Origin: Paraburkholderia sp. PREW-6R
Lineage (GTDB): Bacteria > Pseudomonadota > Gammaproteobacteria > Burkholderiales > Burkholderiaceae
DNA length: 64,000 bases
Assembly: GCF_039621805.1 (NCBI RefSeq)
Contig: NZ_CP155073.1
Location: 2,480,001-2,544,000, forward strand
Direction: 5' to 3'
The translations under genes were made by a program, and so were the position numbers. How positions within the stretch are numbered: the first letter of the stretch is position 1; each line of letters opens with the position of its first letter. The notes beneath the pieces are model-generated. The model did no database searches. It saw only the letters and a program-made list of their open reading frames with translations, and was not told where the DNA came from. This document shows, piece by piece, positions 29,938 through 37,348 of this stretch.

Positions 29938-30636
29938 ATGACCAACGCCGATCCCCACGAACTGCAAAAATTCAGCGACCTTGCCCATCGCTGGTGGGAC
30001 CCGAATGCCGAGTTCAAACCGTTGCATGAACTCAATCCAGTCCGTCTGAAGTGGATCGACACGCATGCGCATCTTGCTGGCAAAAAGATTCTGGATATTG
30101 GCTGCGGAGGCGGGATTCTGTCGGAGTCGATGGCCGGTCTTGGCGCGCATGTCAAAGGCATCGACCTGTCGCACGAAGCGCTGGGCGTGGCCGATCTTCA
30201 CAGCCTTGAAAGCGGTGTAACCGTCGATTACGAGGAAATCGCCGCAGAGGCACTCGCCGCACGCGAGCCGGCAACGTACGACGTCGTCACCTGTATGGAA
30301 ATGCTGGAACACGTGCCGGAGCCAGCGGCGGTCGTGCAGGCTTGCAAGACGCTGGTGAAGCCTGGCGGATGGGTGTTCTTCTCCACGCTGAACCGCAACG
30401 TGAAGTCATACCTTTTCGCCGTGATCGGTGCAGAGTACATCGCGCGGATGCTCCCCAAGGGCACGCATGACTACGCGCGTTTTATCCGGCCATCAGAACT
30501 GGCCGGCTTCGTGCGCGCCGCCGGACTGCAGACTGCCGACATCAAAGGTATCGTCTATAACCCGCTCAGCAAGCATTTCGTGCTGTCCGCCGACACGAGC
30601 GTGAACTACATGCTCGCTTGCCGGCGCGACTTCTGA
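29938..30636 (+). CDS. ubiG: Ubiquinone biosynthesis O-methyltransferase
   Basis: Methylates two hydroxyls on the ubiquinone head group during synthesis. 232 aa: SAM-binding motif ILDIGCGGG at residues 51-59, [11 protein letters not shown], and the UbiG-type N-terminus [24 protein letters not shown] element lies 10 nt before the ATG; TATACT at 29878 or so may be its promoter. gph follows 30 bp downstream, a common pairing in this group. Confidence 0.97.
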   Translation: MTNADPHELQKFSDLAHRWWDPNAEFKPLHELNPVRLKWIDTHAHLAGKKILDIGCGGGILSESMAGLGAHVKGIDLSHEALGVADLHSLESGVTVDYEEIAAEALAAREPATYDVVTCMEMLEHVPEPAAVVQACKTLVKPGGWVFFSTLNRNVKSYLFAVIGAEYIARMLPKGTHDYARFIRPSELAGFVRAAGLQTADIKGIVYNPLSKHFVLSADTSVNYMLACRRDF

Positions 30637-30666
30637 TCCGCCCGACCCGCCAGACTTTTCCAATCA

Positions 30667-31380
30667 ATGAGCGATCCCACTCCCCTGCCCCAACGCGAAG
30701 ACACTGACGACGCACTCGGTCTTTGCCAGGCTGTGCTGTTCGATCTCGACGGCACGCTCGCCGACACAGCGCCCGATCTCGCGGCCGCAGTGAACAAGAT
30801 GCGCCATGATCGCGGTCTGGACATGGTGCCGCTCGAAGATCTGCGTCCGCTTGCGTCCGCGGGTGCGCGCGGGCTCATTGGCGGCGCTTTCGGCATCGGT
30901 CCCGACGATCACGAATTCGCGTCGATGCGCGAAGAGTTCCTTGCCAATTACGAGGCCGACCTGTGCATCGAGACCACGCTTTTTCCGGGCATCCCCGAAT
31001 TGCTCGACGATCTTGACGCGCGCGGCGTGCGTTGGGGCATCGTCACGAACAAGGTTGCGCGGCTGACTGAACCGCTGATCGCGCAGCTTGGGCTCGAGGA
31101 ACGCGCCGGCTGCATTGTGAGCGGCGACACCACGCCGCATTCGAAACCCCACCCCGCGCCCTTGCTGCATGCCGCGCGCGAGCTGGACGTGGTGCCGGAG
31201 CGCATCGTCTATGTCGGCGACGACCTGCGCGACATCCAGGCAGGCTTCGCGGCAGGCATGAAAACAGTCGCAGCCGCCTATGGTTATTGCGGCAACGACA
31301 TTCCCCCGACGCAATGGCACGCGCAGCATGTCGTGCAGTCGCCCGCGGAACTCCAGGCCTTGCTGCGAGAAATCGGCTAG
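30667..31380 (+). CDS. gph: Phosphoglycolate phosphatase
   Basis: HAD-superfamily phosphatase of 237 aa that clears 2-phosphoglycolate. Motif I is VLFDLDGTLADTAPDL with Asp26 as nucleophile and Asp28 as acid; motif II is in GIVTNK; motif III Lys in SKPHPAPLL; motif IV VYVGDDLRDIQAG. The N-terminal 18 residues are variable. Cotranscribed with ubiG. Assignment to Gph rather than another HAD phosphatase rests on gene order as well as sequence. Confidence 0.92.
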   Translation: MSDPTPLPQREDTDDALGLCQAVLFDLDGTLADTAPDLAAAVNKMRHDRGLDMVPLEDLRPLASAGARGLIGGAFGIGPDDHEFASMREEFLANYEADLCIETTLFPGIPELLDDLDARGVRWGIVTNKVARLTEPLIAQLGLEERAGCIVSGDTTPHSKPHPAPLLHAARELDVVPERIVYVGDDLRDIQAGFAAGMKTVAAAYGYCGNDIPPTQWHAQHVVQSPAELQALLREIG

Positions 31381-31501
31381 TGCGCATCAGAACTCTCTGA
31401 AGCTCAGCGCGACGCCGGTGGCCCGAGGTGAATCAGTCAGGACGTAGCCGTCAATTTATTGTAAAATCTACGCTGGCTCAGATGCTTGAGCAACGAACCG
31501 C

Positions 31502-31871
31502 GGGGGCGACCTGGTTTCGACAGGGGTTGCGAAGCGGCTAGGGCATGTCGAGGACCCGTCACCTCGTTAATCAATGGGAAAAACGTAACTGCAAACGACG
31601 ATACGTTCGCACTGGCAGCCTAAGGGCCGCCGTCCTCTGCCTAGTTCACTGACGGGCTAGTGTCGCAAGACCGGTAGCAATACCGACAGAGGTCATATAC
31701 GTCAGTTAAGCCTTGACGGAGTCACGACGTCCGGGTCGAAAAACTAGTGAATCGCCGTAGCGCAGCGTGTTCGTCCGCGTCGCTGCGGTTAAATCAAAAG
31801 ACAGAACTAAACATGTAGAACTGGTCGTAGAGTGCTTCTGGACGCGGGTTCGATTCCCGCCGCCTCCACCA
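31502..31871 (+). ncRNA. ssrA: tmRNA (ssrA)
   Basis: 370-nt transfer-messenger RNA that rescues stalled ribosomes. The 5' end GGGGGCGACCTGGTTTCGAC pairs with 3' CGCCTCCACCA to form the tRNA-like acceptor, with the T arm GGTTCGATTCCC just before it. The resume codon GCA is at 31591 and the reading frame encodes ANDDTFALAA, stop TAA at 31621-31623. A TAAAAT box at 31462-31467 is a likely -10. tmRNA genes are frequent integration sites but no integrase follows here. Confidence 0.98.
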
Positions 31872-31923
31872 GAACACCGTATCACGCTGTAGATTCAGAG
31901 GCAGCATCTTCATGCGTCACCGA

Positions 31924-31957
31924 GAACCCGTAAGCGGCCCGTCTGCTTGCGGGTTTT
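31924..31957 (+). terminator. Terminator downstream of ssrA
   Basis: AACCCGTAAGC pairs with GCTTGCGGGTT (11 bp, one G-T) around a 9-nt loop, followed by TTTT. The rest of the 297-bp gap 31872-32168 shows nothing else. Confidence 0.85.
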
Positions 31958-32168
31958 TTGTTGTCCGCTCGACTCGATGACAGTGCCGGTCTCAAGCACG
32001 TCGTAATGGGGTATCTACGTAGTTCCAAACCGTACGACCTGGTCGAAGATGCAGGACGAACGCAAACACAGAACGCAAACGAGGCGCAACCGCTCCAATG
32101 CGCGCCAATCAGACAGCAACGCGCTGCGCCGCGCCACTACACATCATCTCAACGCACCCACGTTCCCG

Positions 32169-32957
32169 ATGCTCAAAACCCAACTCGCCAGGCTCGCCAC
32201 TGTCAGCGTCTTTTGCGCGAGCGCCATCGTCTGCCCGGCAGCTCAGGCGGTCGATCTGCATGTCATGAACTCCGGCGGCTTCACGGCCGCTTACAAGCTG
32301 CTGGCGCCGAAGTACGAAGCCAGTTCAGGCAACACGCTCGAGATCGCCTATGGCCCGTCCATGGGCAACGCGGCTGAAGCCATCCCCAAACGCCTCGAGC
32401 GCAACGAACCGGCCGACGTCGTCATCATGGTCGGCTACGCGCTCGACAAGCTGATTGCCGAAGGCAAGGTGAGGCCGGATTCTCGTGTCGAACTGGCGGA
32501 TTCGCGCATTGGAATGGTGGTCCGCGCAGGCGCGCCGAAACCCGACATCAGCAGCGTGGACGCTTTCAAAAAGACCCTGCTGGACGCCAGATCCGTTGCC
32601 TACTCGGATAGCGCGAGCGGTGTCTATATTCAGAACGAACTGTTCAAGCGCATGGGCATCGAGGCGCAACTCAAGCCGAAGGCGACGATGATTCCCAAGA
32701 TTCCGGTCGCTTCCGTCGTGGCCAAAGGGGATTATCAACTGGGCTTCCAGCAGGTCAGCGAGCTATTGCCGGTGGCGGGTGTCGATTTCGTCGGCAAGAT
32801 TCCGGAGCCTCTGCAATCGGTGACGCGCTATGCGGCGGGCATTCCGGTCGCGTCGCAGCATCCACAGGAAGCGCGCCAGTTGCTGCAGTTTCTCGCGTCC
32901 CCCGCAGCGGCCGCGGACATCGCCGGAACCGGCCTCGATCCGTTGAACTCGAAGTAA
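32169..32957 (+). CDS. Solitary ModA-like periplasmic binding protein
   Basis: Periplasmic solute-binding protein of the molybdate/oxyanion (ModA, SBP_bac_11) type, 262 aa. Signal peptide ends at PAAQA-VDL (residue 26). The ModA-like ligand segments are MNSGGFTAAYKLLAPKYEAS, EIAYGPSMGNAAEAI and SVAYSDSASGVYIQNELF. Normally such a protein works with ModB and ModC, but no permease or ATPase gene lies beside it. Its neighbourhood (formate dehydrogenase and a ModE-like regulator) suggests an oxyanion role, but molybdate binding is inferred. The start was taken at MLKTQLARLAT, since 40 upstream residues of open frame look non-coding. Confidence 0.85.
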   Translation: MLKTQLARLATVSVFCASAIVCPAAQAVDLHVMNSGGFTAAYKLLAPKYEASSGNTLEIAYGPSMGNAAEAIPKRLERNEPADVVIMVGYALDKLIAEGKVRPDSRVELADSRIGMVVRAGAPKPDISSVDAFKKTLLDARSVAYSDSASGVYIQNELFKRMGIEAQLKPKATMIPKIPVASVVAKGDYQLGFQQVSELLPVAGVDFVGKIPEPLQSVTRYAAGIPVASQHPQEARQLLQFLASPAAAADIAGTGLDPLNSK

Positions 32958-33016
32958 GTGAAGACAACGAGCGAGACGGGCAGCCGAACGAAAAGCGCGC
33001 GACAAACAAGTGACAC

Positions 33017-33076
33017 GCACAGGCAAGCGAACAGGCAGAACAAACAGGCAAAAATGCACAGGCAAGCGAACAGGCA
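33017..33076. repeat. Two 21-bp direct repeats (GCACAGGCAAGCGAACAGGCA)
   Basis: Exact copies at 33017-33037 and 33056-33076, with related AACAGGCA words between and after. The 238-bp gap 32958-33195 has no gene; the repeats read as degenerate ACAGGCAAGCGA units and could be a slippage product. No function is apparent. Confidence 0.7.
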
Positions 33077-33195
33077 AAGCGAACAAGCGAAGAAGTAGCC
33101 GAATCAACCAGCCGTCCCACCGTCCGACGTTTGTCAGCCGCGCCCGACCGCGCGGCGGACTCGGCGAACAGACCCTCTGATCAGGAGCCCACATC

Positions 33196-33564
33196 ATGCG
33201 CAAAACACTCTTCTGCCTCTCCACGCTCACGTTGCTTGCGGTACAACAAGCCGCCTTTGCCGAGGCGCCCAAAGTGGATAACGGCCGCTTCGTCACGGCC
33301 GACGGCATGTCGCTCTATACGTTCGACAAGGACACCACGCCCGGCGTCAGCGCATGCACCGGCGGCTGCATGAAATACTGGCCGGCCGCCGTGGCCGCGT
33401 CGGGTGACAAGCCCTCCGGCGACTGGACGCTGATCCCGACCGCCGATGGCAAGCAGCAGTGGGCTTACAAGGGCCATCCGCTGTATCGGTATGCGCAAGA
33501 TAAACAGGCAGGCGATACGAAAGGCGACGGGTTCAAGGACGTCTGGCACACGGCGAAGCCGTGA
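33196..33564 (+). CDS. Secreted repeat-type protein (COG4315 / Lipoprotein_15 family)
   Basis: Exported 122-aa protein of unknown function. Residues 1-22 are a signal peptide (QQAAFA-EAP). The body has the family repeats: GRFVTADGMSLYTFDKDTTPGVSAC with GGCMKYWPAAVA, then WAYKGHPLYRYAQDKQAGDTKGDG. In this family YTFDKD...CxGxCxxxWP units occur in pairs and bind unknown ligands. AGGAG lies about 9 nt before the ATG. It sits between the ModA-like gene and a second small secreted protein, but no functional link is known. Confidence 0.85.
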   Translation: MRKTLFCLSTLTLLAVQQAAFAEAPKVDNGRFVTADGMSLYTFDKDTTPGVSACTGGCMKYWPAAVAASGDKPSGDWTLIPTADGKQQWAYKGHPLYRYAQDKQAGDTKGDGFKDVWHTAKP

Positions 33565-33605
33565 ACCGAACTTCGCGGCGCTGCAGTCCACCGTCAGAAA
33601 TGACA

Positions 33606-33626
33606 ACGCCGGCACGAAGCCGGCGT
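33606..33626. terminator. Hairpin between two convergent small genes
   Basis: ACGCCGGC-ACGAA-GCCGGCGT, 8-bp GC stem, 41 bp after the 33196-33564 gene. It lacks a T run, so it is a weak terminator candidate. Confidence 0.4.
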
Positions 33627-33703
33627 CTGCATGATCCATCGTCGCACTGACGGGTCAAGCCTCTACACAATCAGGGCGCCGAAACGGCCGCCCTCTCCCA
33701 CCA

Positions 33704-33970
33704 TCATTCGTCCTGCGGGCATTGCAGGTTGCAGCCATTCGGATCGCCCATATCGCCACGCTTGCGCATGGACGATTTCTTGCCGTGCTGGTATTTGTCT
33801 GAAGGCGCGGACGCGGCAAACGGCATTTGCGGATGCTCGGCGAGCCGGAACTGGTCCTGCAGGATTCCGCCCGGCACACCCGGCGAATTCTGGGCAAAGG
33901 CAACTGACACGGTAGCGCAAAGCACACCAGCCGCCGCAGCGGCGGCACAGGCTTGAAGAAGAACTTTCAT
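33704..33970 (-). CDS. Small exported protein, unknown function
   Basis: 88-aa exported protein. Residues 1-26 form a signal peptide (VSVAFA-QNS). The mature part is hydrophilic, with the short basic stretch HGKKSSMRKRGDMGD and a C-terminal cysteine pair in DPNGCNLQCPQDE (CxxxC). I do not recognise a domain. It is on the opposite strand to its left neighbour and may be expressed alone. Shine-Dalgarno is weak; the signal peptide and codon usage support it being real. Confidence 0.65.
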   Translation of the reverse strand: MKVLLQACAAAAAAGVLCATVSVAFAQNSPGVPGGILQDQFRLAEHPQMPFAASAPSDKYQHGKKSSMRKRGDMGDPNGCNLQCPQDE

Positions 33971-34076
33971 ATCGATTCGGCGCGACTGGCGCGGTTAAGG
34001 CGGAAGCGGAAGCTTGAAGAGTATCCCAAACGGACGCCAAGTGCAGCGCGATCCGCGCGGTGATGTTTACCAGCGC

Positions 34077-35156
34077 TTACGCCACCGTCTCGCCAAGTCC
34101 CATGTCGAGATCGACCACCGTGCCGCAGTCGCGCGGGTCGTAGCCTTCCAGCTGATCGACGCTGCGGCGAAACCCGTCGCCACGCAGCAACGCAATCACC
34201 GCCTCGAGCGGCGTGCGTTCGAGGCGCGCCCGCTCGCACGCGAAGTAATAATCCTCGTCGACCACGGGAATGAAGTCGAGCCCGAAGTGGTGCGCGGCGG
34301 GTTCAACGCCGAAACCAACGTCGGCCATGCCGCTCGCCACGAACGCCGCGATCGCCGAATGCGTGAGCTCGGTCGACGCATAACCATTGACGCGATCCGG
34401 ATCGACGCCGACTTTGCGTAGCGCAAGGTCCAGCAGCATACGTGTGCCCGACCCAGGCTGACGGTTCACGAAGCGGACGTCGTCGCGCGCCAGATCACCG
34501 AGGCCGCCAATGCCGCGCGGATTGCCCTTGCGAAGAAAAAGCCCTTGCTTGCGCCGCGTGAGATGCACGAGTACGTGACGCTGCGGATCGAGCCAGCGCC
34601 GATAAGTGTCCGCACAAGCCGCGCGAAATTCACCGAGCGGCAAATGGAAACCCGCGAGATCGCATTCGCCGCGTGCGAGCGCGCTGACCGCGTCTGCGCT
34701 GTCGCGATACTTGATGTCGACCGGCAAGTCGTTCGCAACCAGAGCGGTGACGAGCGCGGCCACTGCGTAACCGTGCGACGCATGAATACGCACGTCGTCG
34801 CCGGGCGGCGCAAGCCAGCGGTTCAGATCGCTTGCGACCTCACTCGCCAGTGCGCGCATGTTGCCGTCGAGTCGCTCGCCGCATAAGCGCTGCGCTCTCA
34901 ACACTGCCTGGCCGAGTTCCGACAACACCGAACCGCGCCCGCGTTCTTTGGCGATCAGCGGACCGCCCAGATGTTCTTCGATGCCCCGCAGCAACCCCCA
35001 CGTATGACGGTAGGACAAACCCTTAAGCGCAGCAGCCTGCGCAATGCTGCCGGATTCATCCACCAGCGCAAGCAGCGCCACGACGTCCGACAGGCTTGCC
35101 TCCCGACCCTGCGCATCTGTCACCACCAGCTGCGCCCGACACTCGACCCTAATCAT
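34077..35156 (-). CDS. ModE-type winged-helix regulator fused to a periplasmic-binding-protein fold
   Basis: Regulator of 359 aa divergent to the fds operon. Residues 18-85 form a ModE/LysR-like winged helix (LALVDESGSIAQAAALKGLSYRHTWGLLRGIEEHLGGPL). From about 120 to 345 it resembles a molybdate/oxyanion or PBP-like binding domain (GYAVAALVTALV, GSGTRMLLDLALRK, GMADVGFGVEPAAHHFGLDF). The fusion suggests a ligand-sensing regulator of formate dehydrogenase, likely responding to molybdate or to a related signal, but the ligand is inferred. In Cupriavidus necator an fds regulator called FdsR exists; I use no symbol. Its start overlaps the inverted repeat described below. Confidence 0.85.
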   Translation of the reverse strand: MIRVECRAQLVVTDAQGREASLSDVVALLALVDESGSIAQAAALKGLSYRHTWGLLRGIEEHLGGPLIAKERGRGSVLSELGQAVLRAQRLCGERLDGNMRALASEVASDLNRWLAPPGDDVRIHASHGYAVAALVTALVANDLPVDIKYRDSADAVSALARGECDLAGFHLPLGEFRAACADTYRRWLDPQRHVLVHLTRRKQGLFLRKGNPRGIGGLGDLARDDVRFVNRQPGSGTRMLLDLALRKVGVDPDRVNGYASTELTHSAIAAFVASGMADVGFGVEPAAHHFGLDFIPVVDEDYYFACERARLERTPLEAVIALLRGDGFRRSVDQLEGYDPRDCGTVVDLDMGLGETVA

Positions 35157-35271
35157 ATATGCTCGATTTTTTCCTATTGCACGCGCCGATTGACGCGCCT
35201 ATTGTTCGGCTAATCATATCGAACAAACGAAGCATAAGTGCACGCATTATGAATAACAAGTGCATATATGA
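35153..35271. promoter_or_regulatory. fds divergent control region with mirrored 10-bp repeats
   Basis: TCATATATGC (35153-35162) and GCATATATGA (35262-35271) are exact inverted copies, one over the regulator's ATG and one over the in-frame ATG upstream of fdsG. AAGTGCA occurs twice just upstream of the right copy. ModE-type operators in E. coli are TATATA-containing dyads, so these are reasonable operator candidates for the ModE-like regulator. The 111-bp region holds the divergent promoters. Confidence 0.5.
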
Positions 35272-35291
35272 CTTTGGAGGAGCGACCCACA

Positions 35292-35777
35292 TTGGACAAT
35301 TCCATCGCCTTTGCGCCTGATCGGCTCGTGCAACGTCACGCGCGGCCGGGCGTGTCGCTGCTGGCTATCCTGCACGCGATCCAGGACGAACTCGGCTACG
35401 TGCCGCCCGCAGCTGTCGCGCCGCTCGCGCAAACCTTGAATCTGTCCCGTGCGGAAGTGCACGGCGTCATCACGTACTACCACCACTTCCGCACGCAACC
35501 CACGGCAGCGGTCACCGTACAACTGTGCCGCGCGGAAGCCTGCCGCAGCATGGGCACCGAGGCGCTCGCACGCCATATCGAGAACAGAACCGGCTGCCGC
35601 TTCGACGTGGACCATGAATCCGGCGCGACAGTCGAACTGGCGTCGGTGTATTGCCTCGGCCAGTGCGCGCTGTCACCTGCACTGACGATCAACGGCACCC
35701 TGCACGCGCGGGTCACGCCGGAAAAATTCGACGCGATCTTCGCCGCGGCCAGTAAGCGCGTGGAGGTGACGGCATGA
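35292..35777 (+). CDS. fdsG: NAD-dependent formate dehydrogenase gamma subunit (NuoE-like)
   Basis: Small [2Fe-2S] subunit of the soluble FdsGBAD formate dehydrogenase. Thioredoxin-like ferredoxin fold with cysteines in VQLCRAEACRSMG and VYCLGQCALSPAL (CxxxxC and CxxxC). Two starts are possible: ATG at 35268 (169 aa) with no Shine-Dalgarno, and TTG at 35292 with GGAGGAG 9 nt upstream, all inside the longer version. I chose the TTG because the ribosome site favours it; the alternative adds eight residues. The gene ends in a 4-bp ATGA overlap with fdsB. Confidence 0.94.
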   Translation: MDNSIAFAPDRLVQRHARPGVSLLAILHAIQDELGYVPPAAVAPLAQTLNLSRAEVHGVITYYHHFRTQPTAAVTVQLCRAEACRSMGTEALARHIENRTGCRFDVDHESGATVELASVYCLGQCALSPALTINGTLHARVTPEKFDAIFAAASKRVEVTA

Positions 35778-37333
35778 CGCGCATCTATGTCCCGCGCGAC
35801 TCGTCGGCGCTGGCGCTCGGCGCTGACGAACTGGCACGAGAGATCCAGGCCGAAGCCGCGCGTCGCGGCATCGACATCGATCTGGTCCGCAATGGCTCGC
35901 GCGGGCTTCTGTGGCTCGAACCGCTTGTCGAAGTCGCGACGGCCAACGGTCGCGTCGGCTATGCGAATGTCGAAACCGGCGACGTCGCGACGCTATTCGA
36001 TGCGGGCTTTACCGATGGCGGCGCGCATCCGCGCAACGTGGGCGTGGTCGACGAGATAACGTATCTGAAGAAACAGCAGCGGCTCACTTTTGCGCGCATC
36101 GGCCTCACCGATCCGCTTTCCATCGAAGACTACGTGGCTCACGGCGGCCTCGAAGGGCTCAAGCAGGCGCTTCTCACCGACGGCGACGCCGCCTGCGAAG
36201 CGCTGATCGAATCCGGTCTGCGCGGACGGGGCGGCGCCGCGTTCCCGGCCGGCATCAAATGGCGCACCATGCGTGGCGCAAAGGCGGCGCAGAAGTACAT
36301 CGTCTGCAACGCGGATGAAGGCGATTCCGGCACGTTCTCCGACCGTCTCGTGATGGAAAGCGACCCGTTCATGCTGATCGAAGGGATGATCATCGCGGGC
36401 GTCGTGACCGGCGCGACGATCGGCCATATCTATGTGCGCAGCGAATATCCGCATTCGATCGCCACGCTCGAAGCGGCCATCGCCAAAGCACGCGCCGCCG
36501 GCTGGCTCGGTGACAGCGTGCTCGGTTCAACCGCGCAGCGCTTCGACCTCTTCGTCGCGAAAGGCGCAGGCGCCTATGTGTGCGGTGAAGAAACGGCGCT
36601 GCTCGAATCGCTCGAAGGCAAGCGCGGGATAGTTCGCGCGAAGCCACCGGTTCCCGCGCTCGTCGGCCTGCACGGTCAGCCCACCGTCATCAACAACGTC
36701 ATCACCCTCGCCACCGTGCCGGTCATCTTTGCGCGCGGCGCAGCGTATTACAAAGACTTCGGCATGGGACGCTCGCGCGGCACGCTGCCGTTCCAGCTCG
36801 CGGGCAATGTGAAGCAAGGCGGCCTCGTGGAACTCGCATTCGGCGTGACGCTGCGCGAATTGCTCGACGACTTCGGCGGCGGCACCGCGAGCGGCCGGCC
36901 CGCGCGCGCGGTGCAGGTAGGCGGCCCGCTCGGCACGTATCTGCCGGAAAGCCAGTGGGACATTCCGATGGATTACGAAGCGTACGCGGCAGTCGGTGCG
37001 GTGGTCGGCCACGGCGGCCTCGTCGTGCACGACGACACATCCAACCTCGCTGAACTCGCGCAATACGCGATGCACTTCTGCGCGCTGGAGTCGTGCGGCA
37101 AATGCACGCCTTGCCGGATCGGCTCGACGCGCGGCGTCGAAGTGATTGCGCGGATTCGCAACGGCGACACGTCCGCGCGACAGGTGCAACTGCTGCGCGA
37201 TCTGTGCGACACGATGGTGTCCGGCTCGCTGTGCGCGATGGGCGGCATGACGCCGTTTCCCGTGCTGTCCGCGCTCGAGCACTTTCCCGAAGACTTCGGT
37301 CTCGCCGACGCGCCCAAAGCGGCCGCCGCCTGA
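35774..37333 (+). CDS. fdsB: NAD-dependent formate dehydrogenase beta subunit (NuoF-like)
   Basis: Diaphorase subunit holding FMN and a [4Fe-4S] cluster, reducing NAD+. 519 aa. An N-terminal thioredoxin-like segment of about 120 residues lacks cysteines; the FMN/NADH region follows (RGRGGAAFPAGIKW, CNADEGDSGTFSDR, GAYVCGEETALLESLEG), and the cluster ligands lie in ESCGKCTPCRIGSTRG and GSLCAMGGMTPFPV. GGAGG lies 8 nt before the ATG, which overlaps fdsG by 4 bp. Translational coupling with fdsG is expected. Confidence 0.97.
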   Translation: MTRIYVPRDSSALALGADELAREIQAEAARRGIDIDLVRNGSRGLLWLEPLVEVATANGRVGYANVETGDVATLFDAGFTDGGAHPRNVGVVDEITYLKKQQRLTFARIGLTDPLSIEDYVAHGGLEGLKQALLTDGDAACEALIESGLRGRGGAAFPAGIKWRTMRGAKAAQKYIVCNADEGDSGTFSDRLVMESDPFMLIEGMIIAGVVTGATIGHIYVRSEYPHSIATLEAAIAKARAAGWLGDSVLGSTAQRFDLFVAKGAGAYVCGEETALLESLEGKRGIVRAKPPVPALVGLHGQPTVINNVITLATVPVIFARGAAYYKDFGMGRSRGTLPFQLAGNVKQGGLVELAFGVTLRELLDDFGGGTASGRPARAVQVGGPLGTYLPESQWDIPMDYEAYAAVGAVVGHGGLVVHDDTSNLAELAQYAMHFCALESCGKCTPCRIGSTRGVEVIARIRNGDTSARQVQLLRDLCDTMVSGSLCAMGGMTPFPVLSALEHFPEDFGLADAPKAAAA

Positions 37334-37348
37334 CCCACGGAGCCCACC

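Noticed and set aside
31502-31871. tmRNA as an integration site for a genomic island
   Set aside because: No integrase, no repeat of the ssrA 3' end and no shift in base composition follow it; genes after it are ordinary for the group.
33017-33076. Possible CRISPR from spaced direct repeats
   Set aside because: Only two copies 18 bp apart, no further spacers, no cas genes.
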